From assembly GCF_009759665.1 (NCBI RefSeq), contig NZ_WQNE01000009.1:62001-126000 (forward strand): DNA of 64,000 nt. The letters run 5' to 3'. Every line of letters begins with the position of its first letter. Position 1 is the stretch's first letter. The translations under genes and the position numbers were made by a program. The notes under the pieces were generated by a model. That model saw only the letters and a program-made list of their open reading frames with translations, was not told the DNA's origin and searched no databases. The DNA comes from Bradyrhizobium cajani (lineage in GTDB: Bacteria; Pseudomonadota; Alphaproteobacteria; Rhizobiales; Xanthobacteraceae). Of the stretch, positions 26,801-34,664 are shown piece by piece.

Positions 26801-27359
26801 CCGCCTTCAGCCGCAGCTCGGCCTCGTGGCGGCGGGCATGCAGGCCGGCGACGCCGGCGGCGTCTTCCAGCACGCGGCGGCGCTGCTCGGGCTTGGCCTG
26901 GATGATCTCGCCGATCTTGCCCTGGTGGACGAGGGCGGGTGAGCGCGCACCGGTGGCGGCGTCGGCGAACAGGATCTGCACGTCACGGGCGCGCACGTCG
27001 CGGCCGTTGATGCGATAGACCGAGCCCGCCTCGCGCTCGATGCGGCGGGAGATTTCGAGCAGCTGGCTGTCGTTCATCGCCGCCGGCGCGGTGCGATCGG
27101 CGTTGTCGATCGTCATCGTCACTTCGGCGTGGTTGCGCGCCGGACGGTTGCCGGAGCCTGCGAAGATCACCGCATCCATGTCGGCGGCGCGCAGCGATTT
27201 GTAGGAGGTCTCGCCCATCGCCCAGCGCAGCGCTTCGACGAGATTCGACTTGCCGCAACCGTTGGGACCGACCACGCCGGTCAGGCCGGGCTCGATGACG
27301 AAGTCCGTGGGCTCAACGAAGGACTTGAAGCCGTGAAGGCGCAGGCGGGTGATTTTCAT
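23895..27359 (-). CDS. smc: Chromosome segregation/condensation protein SMC
   Basis: A 1154-residue condensin ATPase that compacts and segregates the chromosome with ScpA and ScpB. MKITRLRLHGFKSFVEPTDF opens the sequence and GVVGPNGCGKSNLVEAL is Walker A. Two long coiled-coil arms surround the hinge (about 510-640, with LWPPIIDGITVDKGFEKAIGAALGDDL). The C-terminal head has the ABC signature LLSGGEQALTAMAL and the Walker B motif PICVLDEVDAPLDD. The ATG at 27359 is the start, and an upstream in-frame start at 27365 adds two residues. The neighbouring order smc-dsbA-dciA-mutY recurs in alphaproteobacteria. The long open frame on the opposite strand is a shadow of its codon bias. Confidence 0.98.
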   Translation of the reverse strand: MKITRLRLHGFKSFVEPTDFVIEPGLTGVVGPNGCGKSNLVEALRWAMGETSYKSLRAADMDAVIFAGSGNRPARNHAEVTMTIDNADRTAPAAMNDSQLLEISRRIEREAGSVYRINGRDVRARDVQILFADAATGARSPALVHQGKIGEIIQAKPEQRRRVLEDAAGVAGLHARRHEAELRLKAAETNLTRVEDVIGQLSGQMEGLKKQARQAVRYREVAAKVRKAEATLFHLRWIGAHADVNESGQTHDLAVREMAERTQHQAEAARIQAIRAAEMPALRDAEARAAAGLQRLTNARELLDREEERAKERVAELERRLAQFEGDISRAQQQTMDADVALQRLDTEDAELKEEIKSRVEKRSGVDERVGEAEAVLTETEQQFAELTTALADLTAKRNQLEANVRTHRDKLARLDQEIANVAAEEQKLTEATGGFGDLDELTATVETAEQTLAASEAAAQASEAAHVAARQTLESSRSPLVEADKRVQRLETEARTISKIVNGETKNLWPPIIDGITVDKGFEKAIGAALGDDLDAPVDPSAPMRWTNAGVTEGDPELPEGVVPLASHVQAPAELARRLAQIGVVPRERGAELVSQLKTGQRLVSPEGDVWRWDGFVAAAHAPTGAARRLAERARLVDIENELEQARIDAQIKRQALENAESELQMAASTEGASREAWRAAQRELNVARERHATAEREISRHAARKATLSEAHSRLAADRAEAEAAYEYAEAGISELPSSEDTETRLAAVRSDIEGQRRVAAQVRAEAQALAREAELADRRVQAILAERTEWQNRKESAASHIDTIQARIAELTIERSELENAPAVFAEKRSALITEIEYAENDRRMAADALAAAETAMAETDRVAKLTLEALSSSREATARAEERMEGARRRLEDIEREIRDMLEVEPQAVAGLAEIEPGAELPPLHDIEEDLEKMRRDRERLGAVNLRAEEELREVETQHTGLVTERDDLVEAIKRLRQGIQSLNKEARERLLTSFEVVNNHFKRLFVELFGGGEAALHLIESDDPLEAGLEIIAKPPGKKPQTLSLLSGGEQALTAMALIFAVFLTNPSPICVLDEVDAPLDDHNVERYCNLLHEMTGSTDTRFIIITHNPITMARMNRLFGVTMAERGVSQLVSVSLAEAVDILDQNVA

Positions 27360-27576
27360 AAGCACGCATCTCTGTTGGCAGGCGCGAATCCCCCTGCCGG
27401 GACAATACCATGGAAGGCAATGTCGCTATCCGGGCGAGTCGCGCGAGGCGCCTCATGCGGCTGGACAATGGCCGCGGTGCGCCGCGAGGGCAACCGGCGA
27501 AAGCCGCTTTTCCCAAGGGATTTATGCCGGGAAAGATACGGCTCTCGATGCGCGAATCAGGATTGTGGCGTGCGAA

Positions 27577-28233
27577 TCAGCTCTTGAGCAGCGGATTGAT
27601 CTTCTTGGCGAATTCCTCGAACGAGGCCTCGCCCTTGATCTTCTCGCCGTTGATGAAGAAGGTCGGCGTCGAATCGACCTTCAACACGTCGCTGGCGTAT
27701 TTCTGGTCGGCGGCGATCTTGTCGAGCAGCGCCTGGTCCTTCAGGCAGGCCTCGACCTGCTGCTGGGTGAGGCCGGCCTGCTTGCCGATCCGCGTCAGGG
27801 TCTCGGTGGTGTTCTTCAACACCCAGTCGTTCTGCTGACGGAACAGCATGTCGGTGACGGCGAAGTATTTCTCTGCATCGCCATTGGCGATGCAGCGCGA
27901 CAGCATCGAGCCGGCAGCGGCTTTGATGTCGAGCGGGAACTCACGGAAGATGTAACGCACCTTGCCGGTGTCGATGTATTCCTTCTTGATCTTGGGGAAC
28001 ACCTGCTCGTTGAAGGCCGCGCAATGCGGGCAGGTCATCGAGGCATATTCGGTGATGGTGACGGCGGCATCGTTCGGGCCGAGCGCCATGTCCGGCAGCG
28101 ACACGGGCTTCGCCACATCGGCGGCGGTCTGAGCCATCGCTTCCGAGATGAACCGCAGCGGCGAGAGCCCGGCGAGTGCGGCAAGCCCGGTCAGCGACAG
28201 CATCGTGGTGAAGGCGCGGCGGGTGATGATCAA
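27577..28233 (-). CDS. DsbA-like thiol-disulfide oxidoreductase
   Basis: A 218-residue secreted thioredoxin-fold protein of the DsbA/Com1 type. A signal peptide (RRAFTTMLSLTGLAALAGLSPLRFISEAMAQ) contains a twin-arginine. The active site is CPHC (Cys68, Cys71) in EYASMTCPHCAAFNEQ, and the cis-proline loop is STPTFFING. It would catalyse disulfide formation or isomerisation in the periplasm. The start is TTG at 28233, with GGGAG about 7 bases upstream. The longer frame to 28371 has no signal-peptide features. It stands downstream of the DciA-like gene and upstream of smc on the same strand. Confidence 0.88.
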   Translation of the reverse strand: MIITRRAFTTMLSLTGLAALAGLSPLRFISEAMAQTAADVAKPVSLPDMALGPNDAAVTITEYASMTCPHCAAFNEQVFPKIKKEYIDTGKVRYIFREFPLDIKAAAGSMLSRCIANGDAEKYFAVTDMLFRQQNDWVLKNTTETLTRIGKQAGLTQQQVEACLKDQALLDKIAADQKYASDVLKVDSTPTFFINGEKIKGEASFEEFAKKINPLLKS

Positions 28234-28367
28234 GGTCGGCTCCCGGATTGGCGTGGTCGCGCCCGAGGTTGCATCGAGGTTCCCGGGCGGCCTGTCGCTA
28301 GCTTGAAACGTCGTTTGAGGCAATGGCGAGCCGCATGGACAGGTCCAGATTAGCGGCGGAATGAGGC

Positions 28368-28859
28368 TCAATTTCGCTTGATGGCGGCCCCGAGCCGCGC
28401 CAGCGCCGTCTTCAATTGTTCATCTTCGATATCGCCCAGGCTCTCTGCCACCTTGGCGACGCTCTTGGGGTCCGGCGGGCCCGGTCGGGCCCGGCGGCGG
28501 GGCCGCGACAGGGGGGCCTGGCGGAAGGCGAGCTTGCCGCCCGCGCTCCAGCCGAAGAAGCGGTTGACCCGTTCCAGGATCACGTCGGCGGAGTGCTGGA
28601 TCTCCAGCGCCATCGGCCCCTCGACCCGCAGCACCAGCGTCGCCGGCTCCTGCGGCTGGCCCTCCACCGGCCGCGGCCATTGCATCTTGAGCGGCTCGGC
28701 ATGAGCCGCGATCTCCGGCCCGGCAATCTGCGCCCATCGCGTCACCAGCTCGCGCGCGGCAAAACCCTGCTTGGCGTAGGCTTCCGCAAAGACATCATCA
28801 AGCAGGAGCGACAGCGGCTTGGCGCTGATGGGACCGGGTTTGGGAGGGAATTTGGACAT
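28368..28859 (-). CDS. DUF721/DciA-like protein
   Basis: A 163-residue DUF721 protein. The N-terminal domain (PLSLLLDDVFAEAYAKQGFAARELVTRWAQIAGPEIAAHAEPLKM) and the following beta-strands (ATLVLRVEGPMALEIQHSADVILERVNRFFG) are typical of DciA, which loads replicative helicase DnaB in bacteria lacking DnaC. The C-terminal 60 residues are basic and disordered. The ATG at 28859 is used and the upstream extension is ignored, because it lacks homology. It is divergent from mutY. Confidence 0.85.
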   Translation of the reverse strand: MSKFPPKPGPISAKPLSLLLDDVFAEAYAKQGFAARELVTRWAQIAGPEIAAHAEPLKMQWPRPVEGQPQEPATLVLRVEGPMALEIQHSADVILERVNRFFGWSAGGKLAFRQAPLSRPRRRARPGPPDPKSVAKVAESLGDIEDEQLKTALARLGAAIKRN

Positions 28860-28918
28860 CGGGACCTTATAGCACTCCAGGGCGATCCGCAGGCTCCCCA
28901 CCGCGAAGAAAGACGTGG

Positions 28919-28941
28919 ATGCCCGCGACAAGCGCGGGCAT
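28919..28941. repeat. Short palindrome (ATGCCCGCG/CGCGGGCAT)
   Basis: Nine-base perfect arms with a five-base ACAAG loop, in the gap between the divergent dciA-like and mutY genes. This is a frequent short hairpin in these genomes. It could also affect both promoters. Confidence 0.7.
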
Positions 28942-28980
28942 GACGTGGAGGGGGCGGTGCGTTGTCGTTACAGTGAGAGC

Positions 28981-30081
28981 ATGAGCCCCAGATCCGCCCT
29001 CAAGGCCAAGTCGGAACCAGTTCAGTCGGAGATCTCGTCGCGTCCGCTCGTGCTCCTCCAATGGTACGACCGCCACCGCCGCAGGCTGCCCTGGCGGGCC
29101 GCGCCCGGCGAGGCATCGGACCCTTACCGCGTCTGGCTGTCGGAGATCATGCTTCAGCAGACCACGGTGAAGGCGGTCGGCCCTTACTTCGAAAAATTCG
29201 TGGCGCGCTGGCCTGATGTCACGGCGCTTGGCCGGGCTTCGCTCGATGATGTGCTGCGGATGTGGGCCGGGCTCGGCTATTACTCGCGTGCACGCAATCT
29301 CTACGCCTGCGCGGTCGCGGTGACGCGCGAGCATGGCGGCGTGTTTCCAGACACGGAGGAAGGTCTGCGCGCGCTACCGGGCATCGGGCCGTACACCGCG
29401 GCGGCGATCGCCGCGATCGCCTTCGACCGCCGCACCATGCCGGTCGACGGCAATATCGAGCGCGTGGTGTCGCGGCTCTTTGCAGTTGAAGAAGAGCTCC
29501 CGCAGGCCAAGCCGCTGATCCAGCAACGGGCGGCGACGCTGCTGGCCGATTCCCGCACCGGCGACAGCGCACAGGCGCTGATGGATCTCGGCGCATCGAT
29601 CTGCACGCCGAAGAAGCCGGCCTGCTCGCTGTGCCCGTTCACAGAGGATTGCACCGCGCGTGCGCTGGGAACGCAGGAGACGTTTCCGCGCAAGGCGCCG
29701 AAGAAGAGCGGGGCGTTGCGGCGCGGAGCCGCCTTCGTCGTCACGCGCGGCGGTGAGCTGCTCGTCCGCACCCGTCCCGAAAAGGGCCTGCTCGGCGGCA
29801 TGACGGAAGTGCCGGGCTCGGACTGGCTCGCCGGCCAGGACGATGCGGCGGCGAAGCAGCAGGCGCCGGAGCTGAAGGGGCTGTCGCGCTGGCAGCGCAA
29901 GGTGGGCGTCGTCACCCACGTCTTCACGCATTTTCCGCTGGAGCTCGTCGTCTACACGGCGAAGGCTGAGGCGCGCACGCGCGCACCCGAAGGCATGCGC
30001 TGGGTGCCGATCGCGACCCTTGCCGGCGAGGCGCTGCCCAGCGTCATGCGCAAGGTGATCGCGCACGCACTGGACCTTTGA
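28981..30081 (+). CDS. mutY: A/G-specific adenine glycosylase
   Basis: MutY removes adenine mispaired with 8-oxoguanine in base excision repair. The 366-residue protein has the helix-hairpin-helix LPGIGPYTAAAI, the catalytic Asp in GNIERVV-type context (PVDGNIERV), a [4Fe-4S] loop Cx6Cx2Cx5C (CTPKKPACSLCPFTEDC), and a C-terminal NUDIX-like recognition domain (RTRPEKGLLGGMTEVPG, VFTHFPLELVVY). The ATG at 28981 starts MSPRSALKA. It is divergent from the dciA-smc cluster. Confidence 0.96.
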   Translation: MSPRSALKAKSEPVQSEISSRPLVLLQWYDRHRRRLPWRAAPGEASDPYRVWLSEIMLQQTTVKAVGPYFEKFVARWPDVTALGRASLDDVLRMWAGLGYYSRARNLYACAVAVTREHGGVFPDTEEGLRALPGIGPYTAAAIAAIAFDRRTMPVDGNIERVVSRLFAVEEELPQAKPLIQQRAATLLADSRTGDSAQALMDLGASICTPKKPACSLCPFTEDCTARALGTQETFPRKAPKKSGALRRGAAFVVTRGGELLVRTRPEKGLLGGMTEVPGSDWLAGQDDAAAKQQAPELKGLSRWQRKVGVVTHVFTHFPLELVVYTAKAEARTRAPEGMRWVPIATLAGEALPSVMRKVIAHALDL

Positions 30082-30150
30082 TCGGGCCTATCCTCCTGAC
30101 AGCACGCTGGCAGCAGAGCTAAGCTATCAGTGCGCGATCGGAGGCTGCCA

Positions 30151-30570
30151 ATGATCAAGACCGCACTCGACAACTTTCCAAGGCCACCCTGCGCCGAACT
30201 GCTCGGATGGCGCCTGCTCGATGCCCGCCCGGAAGAGGGCTGGATCAAGCTTGCCTTCGAGGGCAAGCCGGAATTCTGCAACCCGGCGGGCTTCATCCAG
30301 GGCGGCATGCTCTCGGCCATGCTCGACGACACGATGGGCCCCGCCGTGCTGGTGATGAGCGAGGGCCGGCTCTACACCACCACCATCAGCATGACCGTGA
30401 ATTTCCTCAGCCCCGCAAAGCCGGGACCGATCATCGGCGAGGCGAGGGTGACGCAGCTCGGGAAGACGATTGCCTTTGTCGAGGGCAGGCTGATGGCGGA
30501 GGACGGCACGGTGCTGGCGACGGCAAGTGCGAGCGAGCGGTTGCTGGAGGCGGCGAGGGTGGTGAAGTGA
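30151..30570 (+). CDS. PaaI-type hotdog thioesterase
   Basis: A 139-residue single hotdog-fold protein of the PaaI/YdiI type. NPAGFIQGGMLSAMLDDTMGPAVL carries the conserved Asn-...-Gly-Gly and the catalytic acid region, and MTVNFLSPAKPGPIIGEARV follows. Such enzymes hydrolyse acyl-CoA (often aromatic acyl-CoA), and the substrate here is undetermined. The ATG at 30151 has CGGAGG 8 bases upstream. It follows mutY by 69 bases on the same strand and may share its transcript. Confidence 0.85.
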   Translation: MIKTALDNFPRPPCAELLGWRLLDARPEEGWIKLAFEGKPEFCNPAGFIQGGMLSAMLDDTMGPAVLVMSEGRLYTTTISMTVNFLSPAKPGPIIGEARVTQLGKTIAFVEGRLMAEDGTVLATASASERLLEAARVVK

Positions 30571-30583
30571 GGCGGGCATCGGT

Positions 30584-30724
30584 CTCTCACTCCCTCGCCC
30601 TGTTCTTACGGGGAGAGGGTGGGGTGAGGGGCCTCTCTCCACGAGTGGGATCGAAGAGAGACTTGTACCCCCTCACCCGGATCGCAAGGGCGATCCGACC
30701 TCTCCCCGCAAGCGGGGAGAGGTG
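30584..30724. repeat. Palindromic repeat (CCTCTCCCC/GGGGAGAGG family), copy 1
   Basis: Inverted arms of CCTCTCCCCGC and GCGGGGAGAGG together with GGGTGAGGGG/CCCCTCACC inner segments. Related units are at 44449-44512 and 51200-51346. It fills the space between the thioesterase and the monooxygenase. Confidence 0.8.
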
Positions 30725-30746
30725 AAGTGGAGCCTTGAGCGAAAAC

Positions 30747-32027
30747 TCACGCCCTCGCGCGGGCGTCCTTGCTCACGATCGGCGGTTTCGCGTTCAGCGC
30801 CTCCACCTGGAAACCCGCGACGCGCTTGTAGTTGGCGGCGATGTCTTCGAGCTCCTGCTGCGACAAGACGTCGGTGACGACCTCAAAGCCGTCGGGCGCG
30901 CGCTCCTCGACCAGCTGCATCACCTGCTCGGGGCCGTTCTTGCGGTTGAGCAGGACGAGGTCGGTGGTCGCGGGCCGCCGCTCGGCCTCATAGGCGAGCA
31001 GCGCGGCCTGCGTCGGGCCGTGCGCCAGAATCTCGCGCGTGATGACGCGGGCATCGAGGATCGCCTGCGAGGCGCCGTTCGATCCGATCGGATACATCGG
31101 GTGCGCGGCATCGCCCATCAGCGTGACCTTGCCAAAGGTCCATTGCGAGACCGGATCGCGGTCGACCAGCGGATATTCATAGGCGTGCGGGCAGTTCCGG
31201 ATCAGGCCGGGCACGTCGAGCCAGTCGAATTGCCAGCTCTCGAACCAGGGCAAGAACTCCTCAAGGCGCGCGGCGCGGTTATAGTCCTCGCGCCGCCACT
31301 GATAGGTCGGGGGCATGTGGCGCTCGGCGACCCAGTTGATCAGATGGTTGCCGGCCGCGTCCGGCTCCTTCGAGATCGGATAGCAGACGAATTTCAGGAT
31401 CTCGTGTCCGGCCATGATCATGGTGCGGCCGGTGAGGAAGGCCTTCGCAGGCGTGACGCCGCGCCAGAGGATGCGGCCGTTCCAGATCGGCGGGCCTTCG
31501 TTCGGGTAGAGCTTTTCTCGCGCGGCGGAATGGATGCCGTCGGCGGCGATCAGGATCGCGCCGTCGTAACTCCCGGCGGCGGCCTTGCCGGTCGCCCTGT
31601 CGATGAAGTCGGCGCGCACGCCGTTGGCCGTCTCGGTCCAGCCGGTCAAATGATGGCTGGTGAGGATGTTCTCGCGGCCGAGCCGCTCGACCGCGGTGTC
31701 GAGCAGCAGCTGTTGCAGCGTGCCGCGATGGATCGAGAATTGCGGCCATTTGTAGCCGGCCTCCAGCCCGCGCGGCTCGCTCCAGATCGGCTTGCCGTGC
31801 TTGGAGAAATAGGCGAGCTCGCGGGTGCGGACGCCGCTGGCATTCAGCTTGTCCATCAGGCCGAGCTCGATCAGCTCGCGCACCGCGTGCGGCAGCACAT
31901 TGATGCCGACACCGAGCGGCTTCAGCTCCGCGACGCTCTCGAACACCTTTGCGGGAACGCCGATCTGATGCAGGCTGAGCGCAAGCGTCAGCCCGCCGAT
32001 GCCGCCACCGGCGATGAGTACGGTCAT
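30747..32027 (-). CDS. FAD-dependent monooxygenase (salicylate hydroxylase-like)
   Basis: A 426-residue group A flavin monooxygenase. The N-terminal dinucleotide motif is TVLIAGGGIGGLTLALSL. A DG motif region (GAILIAADGIHSAAREKL) and the FAD-ribityl motif VTLMGDAAHPMYPIGSNGASQAILDA are present. These enzymes hydroxylate aromatic compounds with NAD(P)H and O2, and the substrate cannot be named. The ATG at 32027 has GGAGGGG about 8 bases upstream. It is divergent from a GST gene, with the start codons 140 bases apart. Confidence 0.9.
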   Translation of the reverse strand: MTVLIAGGGIGGLTLALSLHQIGVPAKVFESVAELKPLGVGINVLPHAVRELIELGLMDKLNASGVRTRELAYFSKHGKPIWSEPRGLEAGYKWPQFSIHRGTLQQLLLDTAVERLGRENILTSHHLTGWTETANGVRADFIDRATGKAAAGSYDGAILIAADGIHSAAREKLYPNEGPPIWNGRILWRGVTPAKAFLTGRTMIMAGHEILKFVCYPISKEPDAAGNHLINWVAERHMPPTYQWRREDYNRAARLEEFLPWFESWQFDWLDVPGLIRNCPHAYEYPLVDRDPVSQWTFGKVTLMGDAAHPMYPIGSNGASQAILDARVITREILAHGPTQAALLAYEAERRPATTDLVLLNRKNGPEQVMQLVEERAPDGFEVVTDVLSQQELEDIAANYKRVAGFQVEALNAKPPIVSKDARARA

Positions 32028-32167
32028 GACAAAACCCCTCCAATTGGAGGCGTCTTGGCACAGGCGGGCGGCGGTGGGCAACTGCGAAGAGCAAAGCACG
32101 TAGAACAACGTGCTATGGACCTCAGGCCCGGCAGCCGTTAACTTCCAACTTTCCCATGAGGTCCGAC

Positions 32168-32788
32168 ATGCTCAAGCTCTACTACGCCACCGGCACCTGC
32201 GCGCTCGCCACCTACATCACGCTGGAGGAGGTCGGCGCCGACTACTCGGCCGAGCGGCTGAGCTTCAAGGACAACCAGCAGACCAGCCCGGACTATCTCG
32301 CGATCAACCCGAAGGGCCGTGTCCCTGCGCTGGTGACGGATCGCGGCGTCCTGACCGAGACGCCGGCGATGCTGGCCTACATCGCACAGACCTTCCCCAA
32401 GGCGAAGCTCGCGCCGCTCGATGATCCCTTCGACTTCGCGCAGGTGCAGTCGTTCAACTCCTATCTCTGCTCGACCGTGCACATCAACCATGCCCACAAG
32501 CTGCGCGGCGCGCGCTGGGCGACGCAGGAGAGCTCGTTCGCCGACATGAAGGCGATGGTCCCGAAGACCATGGGCGCCTGCTTCGCCCTGATCGAGCAGA
32601 GGATGTTCAGGGGACCGTGGGTGATGGGCGATCAGTTCACGATCTGCGATCCCTATCTCCACACGCTCTCGACTTGGCTCGAGGGCGACAGCGTCGACAT
32701 CAACGCGACGCCGAAGATCGCGGATCACTTCAAGCGCATGTCCGACCGGCCGGCGGTGCGCAAGGTGATGGACGAGCAGAAGGCGTAG
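32168..32788 (+). CDS. Glutathione S-transferase family protein
   Basis: A 206-residue GST. MLKLYYATGTCALATYI is the N-terminal thioredoxin-like domain (with the Tyr/Cys region of beta-class GSTs), followed by PKGRVPALV, the TETPAMLAYIA glutathione-binding strand, and a C-terminal helical domain with GPWVMGDQFTICDPYL. It would conjugate or reduce with glutathione. The ATG at 32168 is used because GAGG lies 7 bases upstream. An ATG four codons earlier is possible. It is divergent from the FAD monooxygenase, so the two may act on the same xenobiotic, but that is only positional. Confidence 0.9.
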   Translation: MLKLYYATGTCALATYITLEEVGADYSAERLSFKDNQQTSPDYLAINPKGRVPALVTDRGVLTETPAMLAYIAQTFPKAKLAPLDDPFDFAQVQSFNSYLCSTVHINHAHKLRGARWATQESSFADMKAMVPKTMGACFALIEQRMFRGPWVMGDQFTICDPYLHTLSTWLEGDSVDINATPKIADHFKRMSDRPAVRKVMDEQKA

Positions 32789-32809
32789 GGGCGCGCCGCA
32801 GATTCCGCT

Positions 32810-32957
32810 GTCGTCCCGGCGAACGCCGGGACCCATACCGCGGAATCTATCGATCGCGTTCGCTAGGAGTACCGAACGGCGAGTGTTCGCCAAACACCTT
32901 CCTGGGGTTATGGTTCCCGGATCTGCGCTCCGCTCCGCTGCGCTTGTCCGGGACGAC
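32810..32957. repeat. Palindromic repeat (GTCGTCCCGG/CCGGGACGAC family)
   Basis: Outer arms GTCGTCCCGG and CCGGGACGAC, with inner GGACCCATA and TATGGTTCCC. It sits between two convergent genes, the GST and the LysR regulator, where it could stop transcription from both sides. Confidence 0.8.
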
Positions 32958-32985
32958 ATCGAGTGTGTTGAGAGTCCATTCCACC

Positions 32986-33909
32986 CTACGAGAGCCTGCG
33001 CTTGGCTTGCTCCAATTCCCGCCCCGTCTCCAGCATCAGCCGCCGCAACCAGATCGAGCCGGGGTCCATCTGCGCTCGCGTCGGGTGGAACATGAACTGC
33101 TCGTCGATGCCGGGGTCGAGCGGCGGCGTCACCGTGACGAGGCCGAATTGCTTCGACAGAGCAGCGATCAGCCGGCGCGGCACGAAGGCGACGAGATCGG
33201 TGCGGGCGGCGACGTGCAGCGCTTCGAGATAGCCTGACACCACCAGCGAGATATGCCGCTCGATGCCCTTGGTGCGCAGCCAGGTGTCGATCAGGTCCTC
33301 GGCGCCGCCACGGATGATCACGCCGACATGGCGTGCGGCCAGGAACGCCTCGCGCCGCGTCAGCTTCGCAGCCATCGGATGGCCGCGCCGCACCGCCAGC
33401 GCGTCGCTGTCGGTGTAGAGCAGCTGGCGGTGAAAGCCTTTGAACGCATTGCCGATCGAGATCACGAGGTCGATGGTGCGGGCGAACTCGGCGTGGAAGA
33501 TCGCCGATCCGCGCCACGGTACGACGTCGATGCGGACGTTCGGCGCAAGGCGCGTCACCTTTTCCATGAAGGGCGGCATCAGCAGCTCGACGGCGAGGTC
33601 CGGCATCATCAGGCGGAATTGCCGCTCGCTGCGCGCGGCGTCGAAATCCTCCGGCACGAACAGCCCGCGCACCTGATCGAGCGCCTGCGCCAGCGGCGCG
33701 CGCAGGGCTTGCGCCCGCGGCGTCAACTCCATCCGGGCGCCGGTGCGCACCAGAAGCGGATCGCCAAAAATGTCGCGCAGGCGCTGGAGGGCGTGGCTCG
33801 CGGCCGGCTGCGACAGGCCGATCCGAAGTGCGGCACGGCTGACGTTGGCCTCCCGCAGCAATGCGTCGAGGGCGGTCAGAAGGTTGAGGTCAAGCGAATT
33901 CAAATTCAT
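32986..33909 (-). CDS. LysR-family transcriptional regulator
   Basis: A 307-residue LysR regulator. The winged helix-turn-helix covers residues 1-65 (LDLNLLTALDALLREANVSRAALRIGLSQPAASHALQRLRDIFGDPLLVRTG), and an effector-binding domain follows. The ATG at 33909 (MNLNSLDLN) fits family length. It is divergent from a SnoaL-like gene at 34000 with a dyad between them (33913-33933), a classical LysR arrangement. It probably controls that gene and itself. The sequence resembles NodD/SyrM-type subgroups only in general layout, so no inducer is proposed. Confidence 0.92.
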   Translation of the reverse strand: MNLNSLDLNLLTALDALLREANVSRAALRIGLSQPAASHALQRLRDIFGDPLLVRTGARMELTPRAQALRAPLAQALDQVRGLFVPEDFDAARSERQFRLMMPDLAVELLMPPFMEKVTRLAPNVRIDVVPWRGSAIFHAEFARTIDLVISIGNAFKGFHRQLLYTDSDALAVRRGHPMAAKLTRREAFLAARHVGVIIRGGAEDLIDTWLRTKGIERHISLVVSGYLEALHVAARTDLVAFVPRRLIAALSKQFGLVTVTPPLDPGIDEQFMFHPTRAQMDPGSIWLRRLMLETGRELEQAKRRLS

Positions 33910-33912
33910 CAG

Positions 33913-33933
33913 GTGAATAGATATCATATTCAC
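33913..33933. promoter_or_regulatory. Dyad between LysR and SnoaL-like genes
   Basis: Perfect arms GTGAATA (33913-33919) and TATTCAC (33927-33933) with a seven-base spacer, four bases before the lysR start codon on its strand. It is a likely regulator binding site, with the LysR-type half site ATA/TAT. Confidence 0.6.
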
Positions 33934-33999
33934 TATCGATTTGAAGAATTCTCTTCGCCCGGCGATGATCTGCGCGTTCTCACCAACGGAGATGCCGCC

Positions 34000-34443
34000 A
34001 TGAACGCGAGCGCCAACAAGAAACTGATGCAGGATATCTTTGCAGCCGCCGCCAACCCTGACCCCGCCGCGCGCGACCGCGCGCTGTTCACCGCGAGCCT
34101 TGCTGACGACGCCAAATGGATCGTGACCGGGCAATATTCCTGGTCGCGCACCTTCGCCGGCAAAGAGGCGATCCTCAACGACCTGCATGGCTACGTGCGC
34201 ACCCGCCTGCGCGATCGCACGCGCACGGTCGCCCACCGCTTCATTGCCGACGGCGACATCGTCGTGGTGGAAGCCAAGGGCGACAACGTCACGCCTGAAG
34301 GCGTGCGTTACGACAACGACTATTGCCTCGTGTTTCGCCTGGAGGACGGCAAGATCAAGGAGATCCGGGAATATTGCGACTCGGTGCTGACCGAGAAGGC
34401 GCTCGGCCTTTTCCCGCAAGCGCCGGTGAGGGCTGCGAGCTGA
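34000..34443 (+). CDS. SnoaL/NTF2-like protein
   Basis: A 147-residue nuclear transport factor 2-fold protein of the SnoaL-like group. FTASLADDAKWIVTGQYSWSRTFAGKEAILNDLHGYV, AHRFIADGDIVVVEAKGDNVTPEGVRYDNDYCLVFRLEDGKIKEIREYCD fits the pattern of ring-fold cyclases and related proteins without a clear catalytic residue set. The ATG at 34000 has ACGGAG 9 bases upstream. It is divergent from the LysR gene and possibly its target. Function unknown. Confidence 0.85.
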   Translation: MNASANKKLMQDIFAAAANPDPAARDRALFTASLADDAKWIVTGQYSWSRTFAGKEAILNDLHGYVRTRLRDRTRTVAHRFIADGDIVVVEAKGDNVTPEGVRYDNDYCLVFRLEDGKIKEIREYCDSVLTEKALGLFPQAPVRAAS

Positions 34444-34496
34444 GTGGATTGAGCCGCGTCACGTCCACCGGCCGATGCCGTCCGCCGGAGCCGGTC

Positions 34497-34664
34497 ATGG
34501 TCGTGCGGGTCTGGCGGGCGCTGGTCGAGATGATCCGTATCAGCCGCGAGCGGTCCCGGGCCCGGTATCAGCTCGCTGCGATGACCGAGCGGGAGCTTCT
34601 GGACTTTGGAATGACACGGTCGGAGATCGCCTACGAGCTGCATAAGCCCCGCCGGCGGAAATAG
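34497..34664 (+). CDS. DUF1127 small protein
   Basis: A 55-residue basic protein (MVVRVWRALVEMIRISRERSRARYQLAAMTERELLDFGMTRSEIAYEL...). DUF1127 members are small Arg-rich proteins common in Rhizobiales, and several are tied to RNA turnover and phosphate or stress responses. The ATG at 34497 has GGAG 7 bases upstream. The frame runs open further upstream but only as an overlap with the SnoaL-like gene. A decayed receiver domain continues in the same frame after the stop. Confidence 0.8.
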   Translation: MVVRVWRALVEMIRISRERSRARYQLAAMTERELLDFGMTRSEIAYELHKPRRRK

